Part shown: in pieces, positions 10,594-24,237 of the stretch
Layout: each line of letters begins with the position of its first letter
Position numbering within the stretch: position 1 is the first letter of the stretch
Source: Zhengitettix transpicula
Taxonomy: Eukaryota; Arthropoda; Insecta; Orthoptera; Tetrigidae
DNA length: 64,000 nucleotides
Direction: 5' to 3'
Assembly: GCA_037074705.1 (NCBI GenBank)
Contig: CM073592.1
Coordinates: forward strand, 51,630,129 to 51,694,128
Program-made: the position numbers and the translations under genes
Notes under the pieces: model-generated
Seen by the model: only the letters and a program-made list of their open reading frames with translations
Told to the model about the DNA's origin: nothing
Database searches by the model: none

Positions 10594-13500
10594 ATATATA
10601 ATTCACAAACACAAATATTTGCCAGGACAAAATAACAGCTTCAAGTAATGAAATTTGAGAATATAAAATTCAATGTTAAGTAAATTGTTAGGCACCAGCA
10701 GTTTGACCGCAAATAAATTTATAGATTTTTATCATTAGATTTTTAAAACATAAATTTACACAAAAACATAATTTCTCCAGTATAAAATTTATTCTTGAAC
10801 TTCATGAAACTACTTTCATCAAGGTATTGTGCGATGGAGATAGAGCTTTTGAAGAAAACTACATTTAATGGCGATTTATGGAAGTATTTAACAGAAAACC
10901 TTGTGATTAAGAATTTGATAGCTTAGAGTTTTTGTTGAATTGTCCGTCCTCAAAAATTTTAAAGTTTCTTCTTTAGTTGGGTGCATACATTGGTTGAGGT
11001 TATCTCTTCTGGATAAAGCTTAGTTTGCTGGATTTCGTCACCTCTAAGAACTACGACGTTGAACTGATTTCGTCAAACAGCTCCTGGTTCGGAGTCGGCC
11101 GCATCGAACAGGATGGAATAATTCGCCCGGAAAGAAATATGGAGGAACTGGCTGCAACACATTCGTATCGCTTAGTTACTCACTCAGTTTGAAACCTACG
11201 TTTTGGAGATTAATTTTAGATACTTCCCCCACTTTTGTCTCCCATAGCCGATACTCGTAACATAAATAAGAGGCAATCTTCTCATGCTTCACAACTGTAG
11301 AAAAGATTGGATATTCTTCATAATGCCAGAGGTGGAAAATTGTTAAGGAATATTCTGTCGTTTGCCTCGAATTAAAAAGTTCGTAATTCGAATAGTATAA
11401 AGTGTTATCCGTACGATTTATGTTATAATAACCAAATAAGCAAATATTGTTACTTGGGTGGCCCAAGACTGATAAATATAACTTTACTTTAAACTTATAA
11501 TTCATTAAAACTGTTTGTCCGTCAAATGGTATGAGTCAACACGATGTTGTAAACGAAGTTCTTCAAGAATTTTAAAAATATGTATGCTGTACAGTATATG
11601 AAGTTGGTGCGTGAATTAAAAAATTACAAAAAAATTTAGTATTTTGAAAGAAGCAATAAAATATTCCCTCCTCTTTATTTTGATGAAAAATATTTCACAT
11701 GTCAATCAATAAATTTCCACTGTTGTTAATTCTAATATATTCATATGCAATTTACAATCAACATAAAACACATGATTAAAAATAAATTTTATTTAGAAAA
11801 AGCAAGTAGCTATCCATTATTCACTGTTTTATTTTTTAAAAAAAGGTGTTTAGAAAATATGAAATAGAATATCGAGGATCGGAACATTTTCATTGCAGCA
11901 TTCAGGATTAGTACACTCGAAGAAATTCGTAGAAAGGTGACAAAGGATTCATGCATAATATAAAAATATTAATTATGCCCAAGGCAACAGAATTATAATT
12001 TTCCATAAGTCCTCCTTTGAAAACACGCATGAAACATTTTGCGTTGGGATCATTAGTAGCACACAGAGGGAAAATAATAGGAAGTGTGAACGTTTTTCCA
12101 GTTTGAAGTCTGCATTTGCGTTTAAATGCATGGGAATGAGCGAAAGACCAGCACGAAGTATTGTTTCATCTGGGTATATCCCACATAACATGGAGTTCAC
12201 AATTTCGGGGACCTTGTGATCACCCCCACTTATTCTGCTATTGATTGAGGGACGAAGGGAGACGGAAATTGAATGTTAGCTCTATCCTGTTGCACGGATA
12301 TTTCGTTATCATGGGAAATTTCGGGAAGCTTTGTTGCATGTGTCCAAAACCGAGAGATTATTTTCCAAGGACAACGCTTTGGCGCAATTTCCTGTGAAAA
12401 TTTTGAAAGTATAAATAACAATTAATTCAAATTTATTTAATGCCCATTTTGAATTTTTTAGATAAACTGTGCTGTAAACTTTGAAAAAAAATATTTTTAT
12501 TATATGTTTACACGATCATTAAGGGAATTTTTTTAAAAAATATAAAAACTCGAAATAATCTGAAAGTCATCTACAGGGGAAATAACATTTGTCATCTGAA
12601 ACAAATACAGTTCTCTCGAGTTACGAGAACTTCGGGTTATTTAGCAAAATAACTTTTGGAAACTAATAACATCTTTTTATTTTAGCTTTCCCGACACAAT
12701 TTTTGGGATATTTCTTTTATACCGCTGTATTCCTAGTGATTATCTAACTTGCAGCTGCAGTACGAAAATTCGAGGTAAATGTAGTATGACAATAAGCAAT
12801 TTAAAATAATCTTATAGCTGTTAATGTAGTGTTAAATTAATGATTTTTCTTACTAAAAATTTTAAGCAAATTTTTGTATTAAGAACTAATGAAAAGAAAA
12901 TGCGCATATTAATGGATTTTATTCTTAATTATGAAAACAGTATTTACTTTATGAAGCCTCCGAGATGGTTTCATAATTATTTTTTAAAATAGCATTATAA
13001 TGCAGCACTTTTCTCTGATAGGGCAATGATTCAAATTTATCCTAAAAACTGGGATTAATATTTAACACTCTTGTAGAGCCAATGAAAGAATATTTCCGGC
13101 AATGATTAAATACCATAGCAACTATTAAAACTAGCACACTAAAGCAACAACGTCAATCTAAAAGCAAACAATGATCTAGAGCGATGTTTGCACTGCGATT
13201 TAATCCATGAATTTATGCGTAACAATTTATATCAATACAGGCCTCAATTTCATTATGGATCATGCTAAATCAACTTCATGACAATTTTTTCGTTAACGCA
13301 CGGAACATAGTGAACTATTATTAAAATGTAATTTGAAAGTTTGAACTGTTTAAAAAATTTATTTTAAGCACATTCACATTTTTTCTTGTATTAAAGAAAT
13401 ATGTTATATACACTAATGCGTACGTCACATCTGCTTCAGAAACTTGCATTAACTAACACGTCTTTATCATATTCAGATATGAATTTCTAACTACACACGA

Positions 13501-14795
13501 TTATTCCTTAGCTACTAATCTCAATATATACTTAACTTACCTCAATTAATAAACAATTTAATATAATAAACAAAATTAAACACCAGCATAAATACACAGA
13601 TTATTCAACGGGAAAGGAAACAAAACTAACACGATGTCTCGTAGGCTTCGGGCGATATCACGCGACAGTTAGGTCTCTGTGTTACTTACTTGATACGTTT
13701 TCTCTTTATAGTACGTATAGTTCTATATATTTTATGTATTTCAAATAATCTTCAGTCAAATGATTTTAGAAATTTTTTGCTCTATAGTTTAAGTTCCACA
13801 GTATTCTTAATTGGAGATTATTTTAATATCCGTGGATTATAGGTTTAATAATTAGTAATTACAATGGTTTTTGTTGCCATTATTCGCCTGAGGAAATTAT
13901 GTATAGACTGATAATTCTATAAATACGTATTATTTTACTGTTTAAAAACATGATTTTAAATGCAAAGCACTAACTACAATTAAATATAATATACGAATGT
14001 CAATCATAAATAACTACATTTGTGTCGGATTTATAATTGAAAATATAAATATTATTCCTTAACTACTTCAAGCATAAAATTTATTAACACTTGAAATAAT
14101 TTTGTGCAAAACATTTACGCACTATTATGATTCTATTACGACATTTGAAATTAAGAATTCCTGAATTGAAACAGTACATCAATAACACATTTCCTTGAAA
14201 AGTAGAGGATGAATTGTGAAAAAACTAAGGTTAATAAATAAAATATTTAGGTGTCTCAAGGTAAAAAATAACAAATATATATTAAAAACCATTTTAATAG
14301 TTTTTAAGTTTTTTATTGAAACCAGAACAGGAGCTTTCGACTACATAGTCATACGTTGTACGACAAGTATGATCAGTGTTTTTGAAATTTGACTTGGTAA
14401 TAAAATAATGTAACTAATAATTATGACTGTAAATTGGCAGAATATTGAATCGCAGCAACCAAATTTTACAGATGGATATGAATATGTATTCGAAAGCAAC
14501 TGTTCTGGTTTTAATAAAGAACTTTTTTACTATAAGTTGTTTCATAGTTCATTCTATGAGAATTGATAGTAAAAAATAAGTAATTTCGTTACATTTTCCA
14601 CAATTTATGACAAGAAAAGTAGTTAATTTAATTCCGTAGTCTATAAAATTATTTCTTATCGTATATTATACATTTTTTGTCGGACAGGAATAGAATGTGA
14701 GAAGTAAAAATTCTCTGTTCGCATTCATTCAAGGCTTTCAGATATTCCAGGTGTAATTTTAAGTAGTTTACCTCCGGCGAAAAAGGTGTTTACAG
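10594..14795. other. Intergenic desert
   Basis: No supported gene, RNA or repeat family found. Short ORFs around 11176-12421 lack recognisable domains and are not supported by splice context. Confidence 0.5.
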
Positions 14796-14798
14796 TTC

Positions 14799-14840
<42 letters not shown>
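14796..14840. repeat. (TA)n microsatellite
   Basis: TA run directly abutting the fold-back element at 14846. Confidence 0.85.
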
Positions 14841-14842
<2 letters not shown>

Positions 14843-14845
14843 AAC

Positions 14846-14980
14846 GATTTATAAATATTTTCATTTTGTTGATTAACCAATTAGAGAAATAATTATATAA
14901 CACAAAAAATAATTATATATATATATAATTATTTTCATAATTGGTTAATCAACTAAATTAAAATATTTCTAAATAGTTTA
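14846..14980. mobile_element. Fold-back MITE, about 135 bp
   Basis: Left arm 14846-14900 and right arm 14925-14980 are inverted copies around a TA loop; both contain TTGATTAACCAATTA and AAATAATTATA in inverted orientation, with scattered mismatches. Non-coding. It sits between a TA microsatellite and a family B repeat. Confidence 0.7.
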
Positions 14981-15037
14981 TAAACAACAGGTTTTGGGCG
15001 CCATTAAAATAAAATAATTTAATTGTTGTATATATAT

Positions 15038-15770
15038 TGTAGCAATAATTAATTAGGCCATTAAATTGATTAGGTATAATTTGAATTGTAGCGAATAAAT
15101 TGAATTGTAGCGGTATGAGCTATCAAAGACAACAATGGCGGCGAGTTCTTTTCCTTTGTTGAAAGCCGAAATGGAGAAAGCGCGCGCGGGGAAAATTCAG
15201 TCAGTACGGAGCCTGGGTCGAGAGAGGATGAAACAGTAAAAAGTCTTCACCGAGATACGTGGCAATTCGGTCCACAAAGAGAAATAAAAACAGTAAGGTT
15301 CTGCACTGATCCTGGGTCGAGCAAGGAGAAACAAAAAGCCTAAAATCTGCGACGAAAAGAAAGTAGTTAAAGTCTGCAAACATAAAATACAAATTATGAG
15401 TTCCTATATGGAAGCAGGAGTTTGCTTCACAAATTAAACAATCTTCGCATTGAGGGATCCTGCAAATGCTAGCTGACTAAACAGGGGAGACAACAACCGA
15501 GGTTCCTGATAGCTGAGGACGTGCACTTCGACCGCGTGTGTGTAAAATCTGCAAGGAAGTTAGAATCAGTGTAAAAAACTGCATTTTTAGTGTAGTGTTG
15601 AAGCTACAAAAAAAAAGCTGGTACTAACGGACAATACGTGAGTAACAAAACCTATATAAACTTGTAAACGATAATTAGAAAGGTAATAGTCAGATTTCGT
15701 TCAGTTTCTTTACATTTAGCCGTCTTTCATTTCATTTATCGTCATATTATTTTAAGTGTATTTTTATGTT
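15038..15770 (+). repeat. LTR-like repeat family B, plus-orientation copy (3' end unclear)
   Basis: Starts TGTAGCAATAATTAATTAGG after a TA-rich stretch, as in the copy at 25262, and contains CTGGTACTAACGGACAATA and GTCAGATTTCGTTC. The 3' boundary (TTATTACA) was not found, so this copy is diverged or truncated. Confidence 0.55.
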
Positions 15771-16849
15771 TTTAAATATACAACCGATATTAGCGGTAAT
15801 TAAGTTAAGATAGGCACCCACTAAGAAACAACTTTAAATATATTTCATATTTTAAAAAATCTGTGAACGTTAACGGCACAAATGTTGAGGGAAAACGATT
15901 CGTTTAAATGAAAAAAAGAACCTCTGTAAAGCCGTATGTGTTGATAAACATTCATCGCTCTTCTAATATTAGTTCTCTCCACACATTTTCCTTTTATACC
16001 CCCCATTCTTAATTAATGTAAGATATGTGCTGTTTAATCATTACTTTGAGGGCTGTACTTACGTGGCACGAACAAACAAACAAATTAATGAGCAGTCTAA
16101 AAAGTAACCACCATGGGAAATATTACACAACTTCTGCTAATTAAAGATAAGCGTTATTTAAGTTGTTGCTTTACTTCGTGCTTAAATGAGAAAGCAACAG
16201 ATAAGGGATAAAAGGATATACAGAAAAGTATGGGAAAATATTGCGCTTTTCCGTTCGGATGAAACAATTTTCATTCTTCTTTTTCGTGTGAGTAAGTTGT
16301 TAATATACTTTCAAAATGAATGAATATATTGGTCAAACAGTCAGGAAATGTTTATTAATTAATGTAATTAATTCAATAAATCACTACGTTCGTCCCTAAC
16401 AGGGGTCTTCATAATGTATAAAGATGAGACATTAATGACGGATTGATATTGTAATCTTAATTTCTTCAAATATCTTGAATATTCTGAAAAATTTGATAGT
16501 ATACACTTTCAAGATGATCACTTACAATTCTAAAACTTAAAAGAAATATGTACGTAGACTGAACTGACTAGTAATGTTCATGAGATTTTAAATTAAAAAT
16601 GCTAACTGATTCACTAAAATCGAACTTGTTAACAGCTAAATTTGATTATTTAATGATTAAGAAATTAATTAAGTTATATATTCACCAGTTATGAATCAAC
16701 AGCATTCGTGACAATTTGTAGCAGTAGACCAAGTACGTACTAAGAAACAGTTGACATCCGAGTGTATGCCTCATTATACAAAAAATTATAACTGCTTATA
16801 AATTAAAAACTAAGCCTAATTTAACAGATCGCGACGGCCATCTTAATGC
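15771..16849. other. Intergenic, nothing recognised
   Basis: AT-rich DNA between repeats, without a gene. Confidence 0.5.
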
Positions 16850-17150
16850 CGTTGTTTGGAACAGTCGGCCAACTGCCTCCTAAACTGGTCGAGGCACGGG
16901 GGAAGGGAATGCTGCGTCCCCACAGCAAACCCCTGGGATAAGTACCCAATGCCCGACATACCTGATGCAGGTTTTCTAGAATGTCCGGTAGTATCCTTAA
17001 TAACTACAGTCCGGAGGCCCTAGTTAACCCTTGGCTACCTTCCGCTACCCTTCCACATCCCCGCTTTCAATCCCTTCCTATGATATTAATCCACGATGTG
17101 GATTACCCTCATGTAGCCTGTTACTTTTTTTAAAAAAAATAATTGTTGAA
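16850..17150 (+). repeat. Repeat family A copy, plus orientation
   Basis: Runs from GGAACAGTCGGCCAACTGCC through GTACCCAATGCCCGACAT and the CCTCATGTAGCCTGTTAC end into a T-rich then A-rich tail. Collinear (reversed) with 23741-24200. GC content is clearly higher than the flanks. Confidence 0.75.
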
Positions 17151-18445
17151 AAGTTGTATATAGTCTAAACGCCATGTTGAAGCTATCTTATGATCTTAAA
17201 TTGATATATATTGCTTAGTATTGGGTTGTACATTTATTAAAAAAGGATAAAATAGTGCCCAGCTAATGACCGTGCGTGATCTTACATCACCTTTCGCCCC
17301 GTCCTCAGAACACTCTTCATTTCCGTAATTTCCAATTCAGTACTATAGCGAACCTACGTCGTGTCGCAACATATATCATACTTTGGTGCAGGCACAACTA
17401 TAGCAAACGTCATGTATGAGAGCGGCTCTGCTTAGTGTCCTTCTTCGCAGGTGCTTTCCTACCGAACGCAGCGAATCAGGGTTCGGTAAGCATCTAGAGC
17501 TTGACCTCGTTATACCGTTGATGTTTTTAATCCGCAAGCACCGTGGAAACGTCGGCAGGATGCATGAATAGCCACCCGCCGTCCTTGCTGAAGCGTGGTA
17601 TAGATGTTATCAAATCTAACCTCGTCGTATCTTTTACTCTCGAAATATCCTGCCCTTTTCAATGACATCTGATGAGTTGTTTATGCCAACATCGCTAGCC
17701 TTAATCATTCCTGATGGTAAAAGCCTTGGCATTCAATGCTACAGTTTTATATAATAATTAAGATCTTTGTAATACGACATTGTATTATAAATAATTAGAA
17801 TTGTGTGTTTGAAAACCATCATTTTTCGCATCAATTTTAATCCAAATAGAAGTCATTCTTTTCGCCATTTTGGTCGCCACAAATCGATACACAATTTGTT
17901 GCATAAATTCCGACATCCACTTAGAAAGACCCTCCAAAACTTTTGAGTTCCGCATTGTTTGCTTTCAGCAATATTTCCAAGCCGAGCAATGTCATTTCGT
18001 TTTCTTTGTGCTCTTCTAAAGAAACTGACGTGTTTTGTCGACGGAGACCAGCCGTCAGCTACGAATTACAGGCCGCACGCCACCGACGGTAAAGTTTTTT
18101 GTAGCTCAGACATCTGATGGATTGTCTAGAGACAAGCTTCGCTATCTTTGTCACGGCACCCTAACCTCCGCGGTTTTTTTTTCTTACCAAATCATTTAAG
18201 AACCTGTAAAGCTCTGTCTCTGAGACAAACAGGACAACTGAATTTCCTTCGCTTTTTAATTATAAGAATGTTTCATTTTTCTAAACATGTGGGAACCTGC
18301 TTTCAGTTTCACCGCATTATAACCGGAAAACGATTAGTTATGAAACGTTTACAACATCAAGAGGAACCTTTCTTTCAGTCAGATGAAGATGGTACAACTA
18401 ATTTTTTTTTATTATAAAACTGTCTATTAATGGTATATTAATTAT

Positions 18446-18448
<3 letters not shown>
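17151..18448. other. Intergenic, unclassified moderately GC-rich DNA
   Basis: Composition between about 17270 and 18170 is less AT-rich than its surroundings, which suggests an old mobile element, but I recognise no domain or terminal repeat. Confidence 0.4.

Positions 18449-18513
<65 letters not shown>
18449..18513. repeat. (CT)n microsatellite
   Basis: About 32 uninterrupted CT units. Confidence 0.95.
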
Positions 18514-18518
<5 letters not shown>

Positions 18519-18549
18519 CACCTCTTGATAAATAATTTTAAATTCGAAT

Positions 18550-18712
18550 GCCAGGTAGGATCATAGCCCGGGGGCCCTAGTTAACCCTTGGCTACCTTCC
18601 TCTACCCGTCCGCATCCCCCCTTTCTAATCCCTTCCTATGCTATTAAAGGGGAGTTGCCCAATGTGGATCACCCTCATGTAGCCTGTTGCCCTAAAAAAA
18701 ATAAAAATAATA
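18550..18712 (+). repeat. Repeat family A, 3'-end fragment
   Basis: Contains GCCAGGTAGGATC, GCCCGGGGGCCCTAG, CCCTTCCTATGCTATTAAAG and CCTCATGTAGCCTGTTGCCC, followed by an A-rich tail: the canonical 3' end of the family. Confidence 0.75.
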
Positions 18713-18779
18713 AAATATTTTGAAACTTTGTCGCTCCAAAATATAATAATCGACTAATCTTTAAATTTTTGTTTCAAGT

Positions 18780-19840
18780 TATTACCCAAAATTTGTTTTT
18801 TGTTAACAACTTGAAAATTAATTAGTTTGCTCCCATTGAATACCCAAACTATAGATAAATTATGATTATAGGAATTTAAATTAAACAAGTTATTAAATTT
18901 TATAAACAAAACAATTTTATTAATCTAGAATACAACTCAAGAAATCTCTGTATATTTTTTATATTCTTTTACATCAACAATTAAATTACACTAATAATCC
19001 AGTTACATTTTATAAATCAGACTCTATACCCCAGGGTCTTCACTGGGTTGATAAGGAAACGGAACACTAAAATTTACAATTTAAACAATTGCAGTTAAAA
19101 TAAAATGAAAACGAAATCTGACTCATTACCCTGATTTAACAATTTACAGAATTTATCACTAAATGTCTACTTACAATTTTATTTGGGTTTTCAGGAATGC
19201 ACTTCACTCTACAATGCCCTTCTGTGCACAGACTTTCACACTCACGCTTCACAGACACGTTCACTTTATCCTTTTGATATCCAGACTCCTGACAGCTTGC
19301 ATGGACTAAAATGGTTTTTTTAGTCACGGCCACCATTCAATTTGACCGAATATTTAATTTATCACCAGCGCCAAATGTTCAGTTTGTTTGAAATATTTCG
19401 AGATGCCCAATAATGTTTATCTCCTAGATTTATTCTTTTCTCTCTGATGATCGTTGATTAAATCCTTACACAAAGTCAGTAAACCAACATTTAGTTATAC
19501 TTCAGCATCTATTTTCTATTTTCCACTGCTCCAGCCTCCACGTCCTTCTCCTTTGAGATCTACAGTCCAATTAACTTTTCTATCCGCTTCCTCCTCTCCA
19601 GAATATCCCAGTTTTTGAGTTCCCACGTTCGGATCTCATCTGGCTATCTCACGCTCAGAGAGCTAATCAATATTGTTAAAGTAAACATTTCCTTTTCATA
19701 TAATTGGATGTCCACAAAAACTTTTGTCATTATTCCTTTAGGGTTTTGTTCCGACGTCTGTAAGCCGCTAAACGTCCAATTATAGTCCTCCGTTTGTGCG
19801 CTTTTCCGCTGTCAATCATCAATTTATTATTTTTTTTATA
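18780..19840 (-). repeat. LTR-like repeat family B, diverged minus copy
   Basis: Recognised by CAGGGTCTTCACTGGGTTGA near 19032 and AAACGAAATCTGACTC near 19110, in the same order as in other minus copies. The open frame at 19136-19336 lies inside this repeat and is not supported as a gene. Confidence 0.5.
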
Positions 19841-19844
19841 CAAG

Positions 19845-20050
19845 GCACCCAAGAATCCCCAGTCTGGGTTGGTAAACAAATGAAATATGAACAAAATTTA
19901 TGTCCTTCTTAACTGGGTATTACAAAATATATATTTATATATATAGCACGTCATAAATGTAATATGCAAAATGAATTGATTACTTAAATTGGACTAATCA
20001 TTGAAACTATTGAATGAAAGGAGCATGAGAATAATTTACATTGACTCAAT
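19845..20050 (-). repeat. LTR-like repeat family B, fragment
   Basis: Only the conserved block (CCCAGTCTGGGTTGGTAAAC) followed by a TA-rich stretch is recognisable. Confidence 0.4.
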
Positions 20051-20059
20051 TCACTTAAA

Positions 20060-20870
20060 CAATTGGTTTATTATGCTCATTTATTTATTTTATAAAACAA
20101 ATTACTTGTTAAAACTTTACATCAATTTTATACAAAATGTTCTTTCCTCTTATCTCAGGATCTTGATTGGGCCTTTTTAAATAAAGAACAATTAAAAATT
20201 TTACAATTCACTTAAACAATTTATTTTATAAACTCTCAAAATTTAATCAAACTAAAACGAAATGAAATCGAAATCGAAATCTGACGATATACTATCTTTA
20301 TTTAACATTTACAAATATGAATATTTAAATGTTTCTCTTTACTTACTGTTGTACCGGTACCAGGGCAATTGTCGGGATTTTATTACACACTTTTCACCTT
20401 GAACACTTTAACAGGCCATGTGTCACTGAATTTACTTCACTTCAGTTTGCAATGCTCCGGTATTGACCACCGGACACAATTGTTCCGAAACCTTCGTCTC
20501 ACCGATGTCCGCCGACTTTACTTTGAGCTCCACGATAGTCTCCGGCCAAATGTGAATTGGCGCTCTAGTCTCGAATTACCGACCAAACCAAACTTTGTTC
20601 TCTCCTCTACTAATATGCTCCACAAACTGCCAGACTCAATTACTCTGTATTCCACAATGTCCTGTGGCTGACCAACAAATTTCTAGTCCTTCTGCATACA
20701 TCAAGGTTTCGTGGCTGACTAACTGCTCCGTAGCTTACGCGCGCTCCAACAACAATGTCCTGCCTGTTCAGTATTCTCAACCATTATTGTATTTGTGTGT
20801 CCGCCGATAACAATTTATTTCAAATCTCTAATTATTAATTCTTTTAATTGCCCTTTTTATCATTAGAATA
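20060..20870 (-). repeat. LTR-like repeat family B, minus copy
   Basis: Carries CTCAGGATCTTGATTGGG, GAAATCTGACGATA and TACTGTTGTACCGGTACCAG in family order. The frames at 20369-20671 and 20595-20810 are inside the repeat. Confidence 0.5.
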
Positions 20871-21004
20871 TATTGTAATAATTAAATGGTAGGTCGTTTA
20901 TTCATTTTCCCCACGTTGTGGAAGCCTAAATGTAATAATCAGATATTTAACCTTTATTTAATTTAAAGAATTTGAATGAATTTACCTCACGTGAAGCACC
21001 AAAC

Positions 21005-21911
21005 TGTAATAATTAAATGGAAGGCGTTAATTAAATTAAATAATAATAAAAAATTAACAAACAAAATATTTATTTATTTTGTGGCAACAAAAGATGATTA
21101 CAAACACAAAATTTGAGATCTCATTCTCTCAGGGCCTTGACTGGGTTTGATAATGGACACAACAAATTGATTTTAAAATCTTATTAACAAACAGTTCACA
21201 TTTACCTAAACAATACGTCGATAGAAATACATTAAAAAGAAAAGAAATTAACTTTTATTGACAATTAAAAGAGAACGAAATCTGACTCTATCCTTTAATT
21301 ACGTTTACAATTAATCATTATTTTTTGTTTTATTACTTACATCTGTCCAGCTGGTTGCAGCATTCCTTTTGTCTTCGGGAGTACACTATTGCAAAATTTT
21401 TACACTGATTCTAAATATCGGCTCACAGATTTTACACTATTGAAGTCGACATTGATAGGCTCCCAAGAACTCGGATGATCCTCCTTTTTGTCAGCTATCT
21501 GATGACTGCTTGCCTTATACGAATCCTATGATTCGTAGATTTGCTAGTCTTTTTACCGCTTGGGACTTAAACTGCAATTTTACTATTCCTGGCTGGCTAC
21601 AGACGTACACTGCTTTTACTTAGCGATATTTACGATGTAATGCTTCCGTGAATGTTTTTACTTTGTCATAAATTCACAAATTTGTTTAATAATACATTAA
21701 CGACGGCTAGTATCTGCTCTAATATTATTTGTTCCGTCCTCTGAAATGTCCCGCCACCAACTGACTCCTAGTGCTCTCGAGTTTTAGCGCGCATACGCCC
21801 TTTTTGACTTTCCGACAAAGCAACAGAGCTTTGTCACTTTGGAAGCTCCTGCCGCTACAATTAAATTTTATTAAAACCAATTAATGGCCTAATTAATGGG
21901 ATTCCAATACA
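21005..21911 (-). repeat. LTR-like repeat family B, near-complete minus copy
   Basis: Left end TGTAATAATTAAATGG, right end ...CCAATACA before a TATA run, about 907 bp. Contains TCTCAGGGCCTTGACTGGG and GAACGAAATCTGAC. An extra copy of the left-end sequence begins at about 20876, so the element's terminal 130 bp is duplicated in tandem. Confidence 0.6.
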
Positions 21912-23078
21912 TATATATACTATTATTCATATTCTGAAATATACGAATGCATAGAAACAACAAAGCAATTTTCAAGGAAATGTTGTGGTGTAGTTTAAAA
22001 ATCAGTTACATAATTTCTTAAATTAGCACTAGTTCCGTTGGTGTGAGACATCGTTTTCAATTCCATCTAGAAAAAAATCTATACCGGAATAGAGAGAAGA
22101 CTGCGATATTGCATAGAATAAAAGCCAGTTAAGGGAAATGATGCAAATAAGTGGAATAATAAATCAAGGATAAAAATATGAACATTTTCTCTTCCTTAAT
22201 AAATTCCAATAATTCAGTGGCACGTTGATAAATAATACGGTTTAAGTGCATAACTTGTTCTCCCTTTACTATGAGATCACGCAGCCCGTACATATTGATA
22301 TTAAATTCCTAAGATTGTTGCCCTTAATTATAATTTCTTGTGTAGTGTGGCTTTACCCCATTTTAGACCACATTATTGATTTCACAATGACGTTGCCCAT
22401 AAATTTGTATTAATTTATAGGCTTGTTCAAAGGCTGGAGAATCATTTTCAATAATTTCATATTTTTATTGATAATAACTAAATAATATCTCATTTAAATA
22501 ACCAAATATGGTAGACAAACAGATAAAAGGAATTCTAATTCAAGGTCAAATCAAAATTCATTTAAATAGAAAATATATATTGTATAATATAAATGGTCGT
22601 CTCTCTTTTTACAACATTATGCTGTCATAGTTAGCAGGAGAGAATATATAAATGTTTCAAGAATTTTTTATTGATATGAATGTGCTTATATAGCGTACAC
22701 TGCTCTTTCTTCTATGAAGTAATAAGATATAAAACATAACAGCTGTGTGATAACTTAGATTTAAAGTCATTTTAGTTGAAAGCTAACTTAGATATTTAAT
22801 TTATTTTTGTATTTTATCCACGATTATAGTCAACGTTTCGAAAATTGTATAAAAACAGCACAGAGTTGGCCTTGGCGTCAGCCTGGAAGAACATAATTAA
22901 ATTCATTTTCGATGCATTTCTTACATTGGAATGAATTCTAAATTTTAAACTGTGTATTGAAAAAATAGTCGTTTATTGCCGTCCTCAAATACACATATTT
23001 CAATTAGAAATATTGTCAATATATAAAAAAAACGACCTTAGTCATATTCATCTGTAAATTCCTTTAAAACACATTAGT

Positions 23079-23083
<5 letters not shown>
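21912..23083. other. Intergenic, nothing recognised
   Basis: AT-rich DNA without a supported gene or known repeat. Confidence 0.5.

Positions 23084-23119
<36 letters not shown>
23084..23119. repeat. (TA)n microsatellite
   Basis: TA run at the 5' edge of a family B repeat. Confidence 0.9.
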
Positions 23120-23122
<3 letters not shown>

Positions 23123-23737
23123 AATACTAATTAGAGGCCAGTAATGATTTAATAATTGGATTGTTTAGCGGTACCAATTTCAAAGACAACTTTTTCGTGG
23201 GTTACAAGCGCTTTCTGGAACGGCAGTCTGTCTGATATTGTAGCCGGGAGAGGAAGTAAAATTTGGAGAGAACTAACAGCGTGGCCTAAGTATAAAATTC
23301 AACCGAGAAAGTTACAAGTTTTTAAATCCAAGTATAAAGTTTGGACAGCGAGATACTTTGTAAAAAAAACTGCAAAGAGTAATCAAATATTTGCACCGCA
23401 TGAAGATACCTACGCGTACTGTCAACATTTTCCACATGAAGACAATGTGTAACAATATGTCTGGCTGTTGATCCGGAGGTGCAGCAGATCCAGTTCCCGG
23501 AGTAAAACTCAATAACTACGACCGTCTGTTTGACAATCAAGTGTACCGTCGGTGATTCATGGCCTTTTTAGTATAAATTGTGTGCCCAAGCCGAGGAAAC
23601 TAAGTCTGATACCAGCCAAACATTTTTGTAAGTAGAAACCAAGTTAATTAAGTTTGTAAACGATAGTTAAAGGTATTCGTCAGATTCCGTTCGTCACATT
23701 TTGGTTTGATTAGTAATTTCTTAATTTATATATATAT
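23120..23737 (+). repeat. LTR-like repeat family B, truncated by family A insertion
   Basis: Begins TGTAATACTAATTAGAGGCC, carries AGTCTGATACCAGCCAAACA and GTCAGATTCCGTTCGTC, and is interrupted at about 23738 by the tail of a minus-orientation family A copy. Open frames within it are not supported as genes. Confidence 0.6.
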
Positions 23738-23740
23738 ATT

Positions 23741-24200
23741 TTTTAGGGCAACAGGCTACATGAGGGTAATCAACATTGGGCAACTCCCCTTTAATAGCAT
23801 AGGAAGGGATTTTAAAGGGGGGATGCGGAAGGGTAGAGTAAGGTAGCCAAGGGTTAACTAGGGCCCCCGGGCTATATTTTAAGGATCCTACCCGGCATTC
23901 GCCTAAAGGAATGCAGGGAAAACCTTATAAAAACCTGCATCGGGTAGGTCGGGCATTGGGTACTTGTCCCACGCCCTTCCGATAACGGGAGAGGAGTTTG
24001 CTGTGGGGACGCAGCATTCCCTTCTCCGTGCCTCGACCAGTTTAGGAGGCAGCTGGCCGACTATTCCAATGGGAATAGCGAACAACTCTTACCGTATGCC
24101 CAAGGTCTGCGACCCCGGAACATACACCTCTCAAAACAGGCCGAGGTGCCTCGGCTTGTGGGAACCTTAGTTCAGAAACGGAGAGGAAAAGGCATACCCA
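23741..24200 (-). repeat. Repeat family A, long copy
   Basis: On the minus strand it ends CCTCATGTAGCCTGTTGCCC plus A-rich tail (plus-strand TTTTTTAGGGCAACAGG at about 23740). It is nearly collinear with 24338-24780 and GC-rich compared with flanks. Short overlapping frames exist on both strands, but none shows a recognisable domain. Probably the 3' part of a non-LTR retroposon or a SINE-like derivative (inference). Confidence 0.75.
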
Positions 24201-24237
24201 AAGGCGGCCCCTTCGTATCTCTCCTAAAAGGTTCTGC

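Noticed and set aside
21841..21911. Primer-binding-site-like TGGTGCTTCACGTGAGG beyond the LTR-like end (minus strand, near 20990)
   Set aside because: Comparison with the copy ending at 26148 shows it is a diverged duplicate of the repeat's own CCACAACGTG region, not a tRNA complement.
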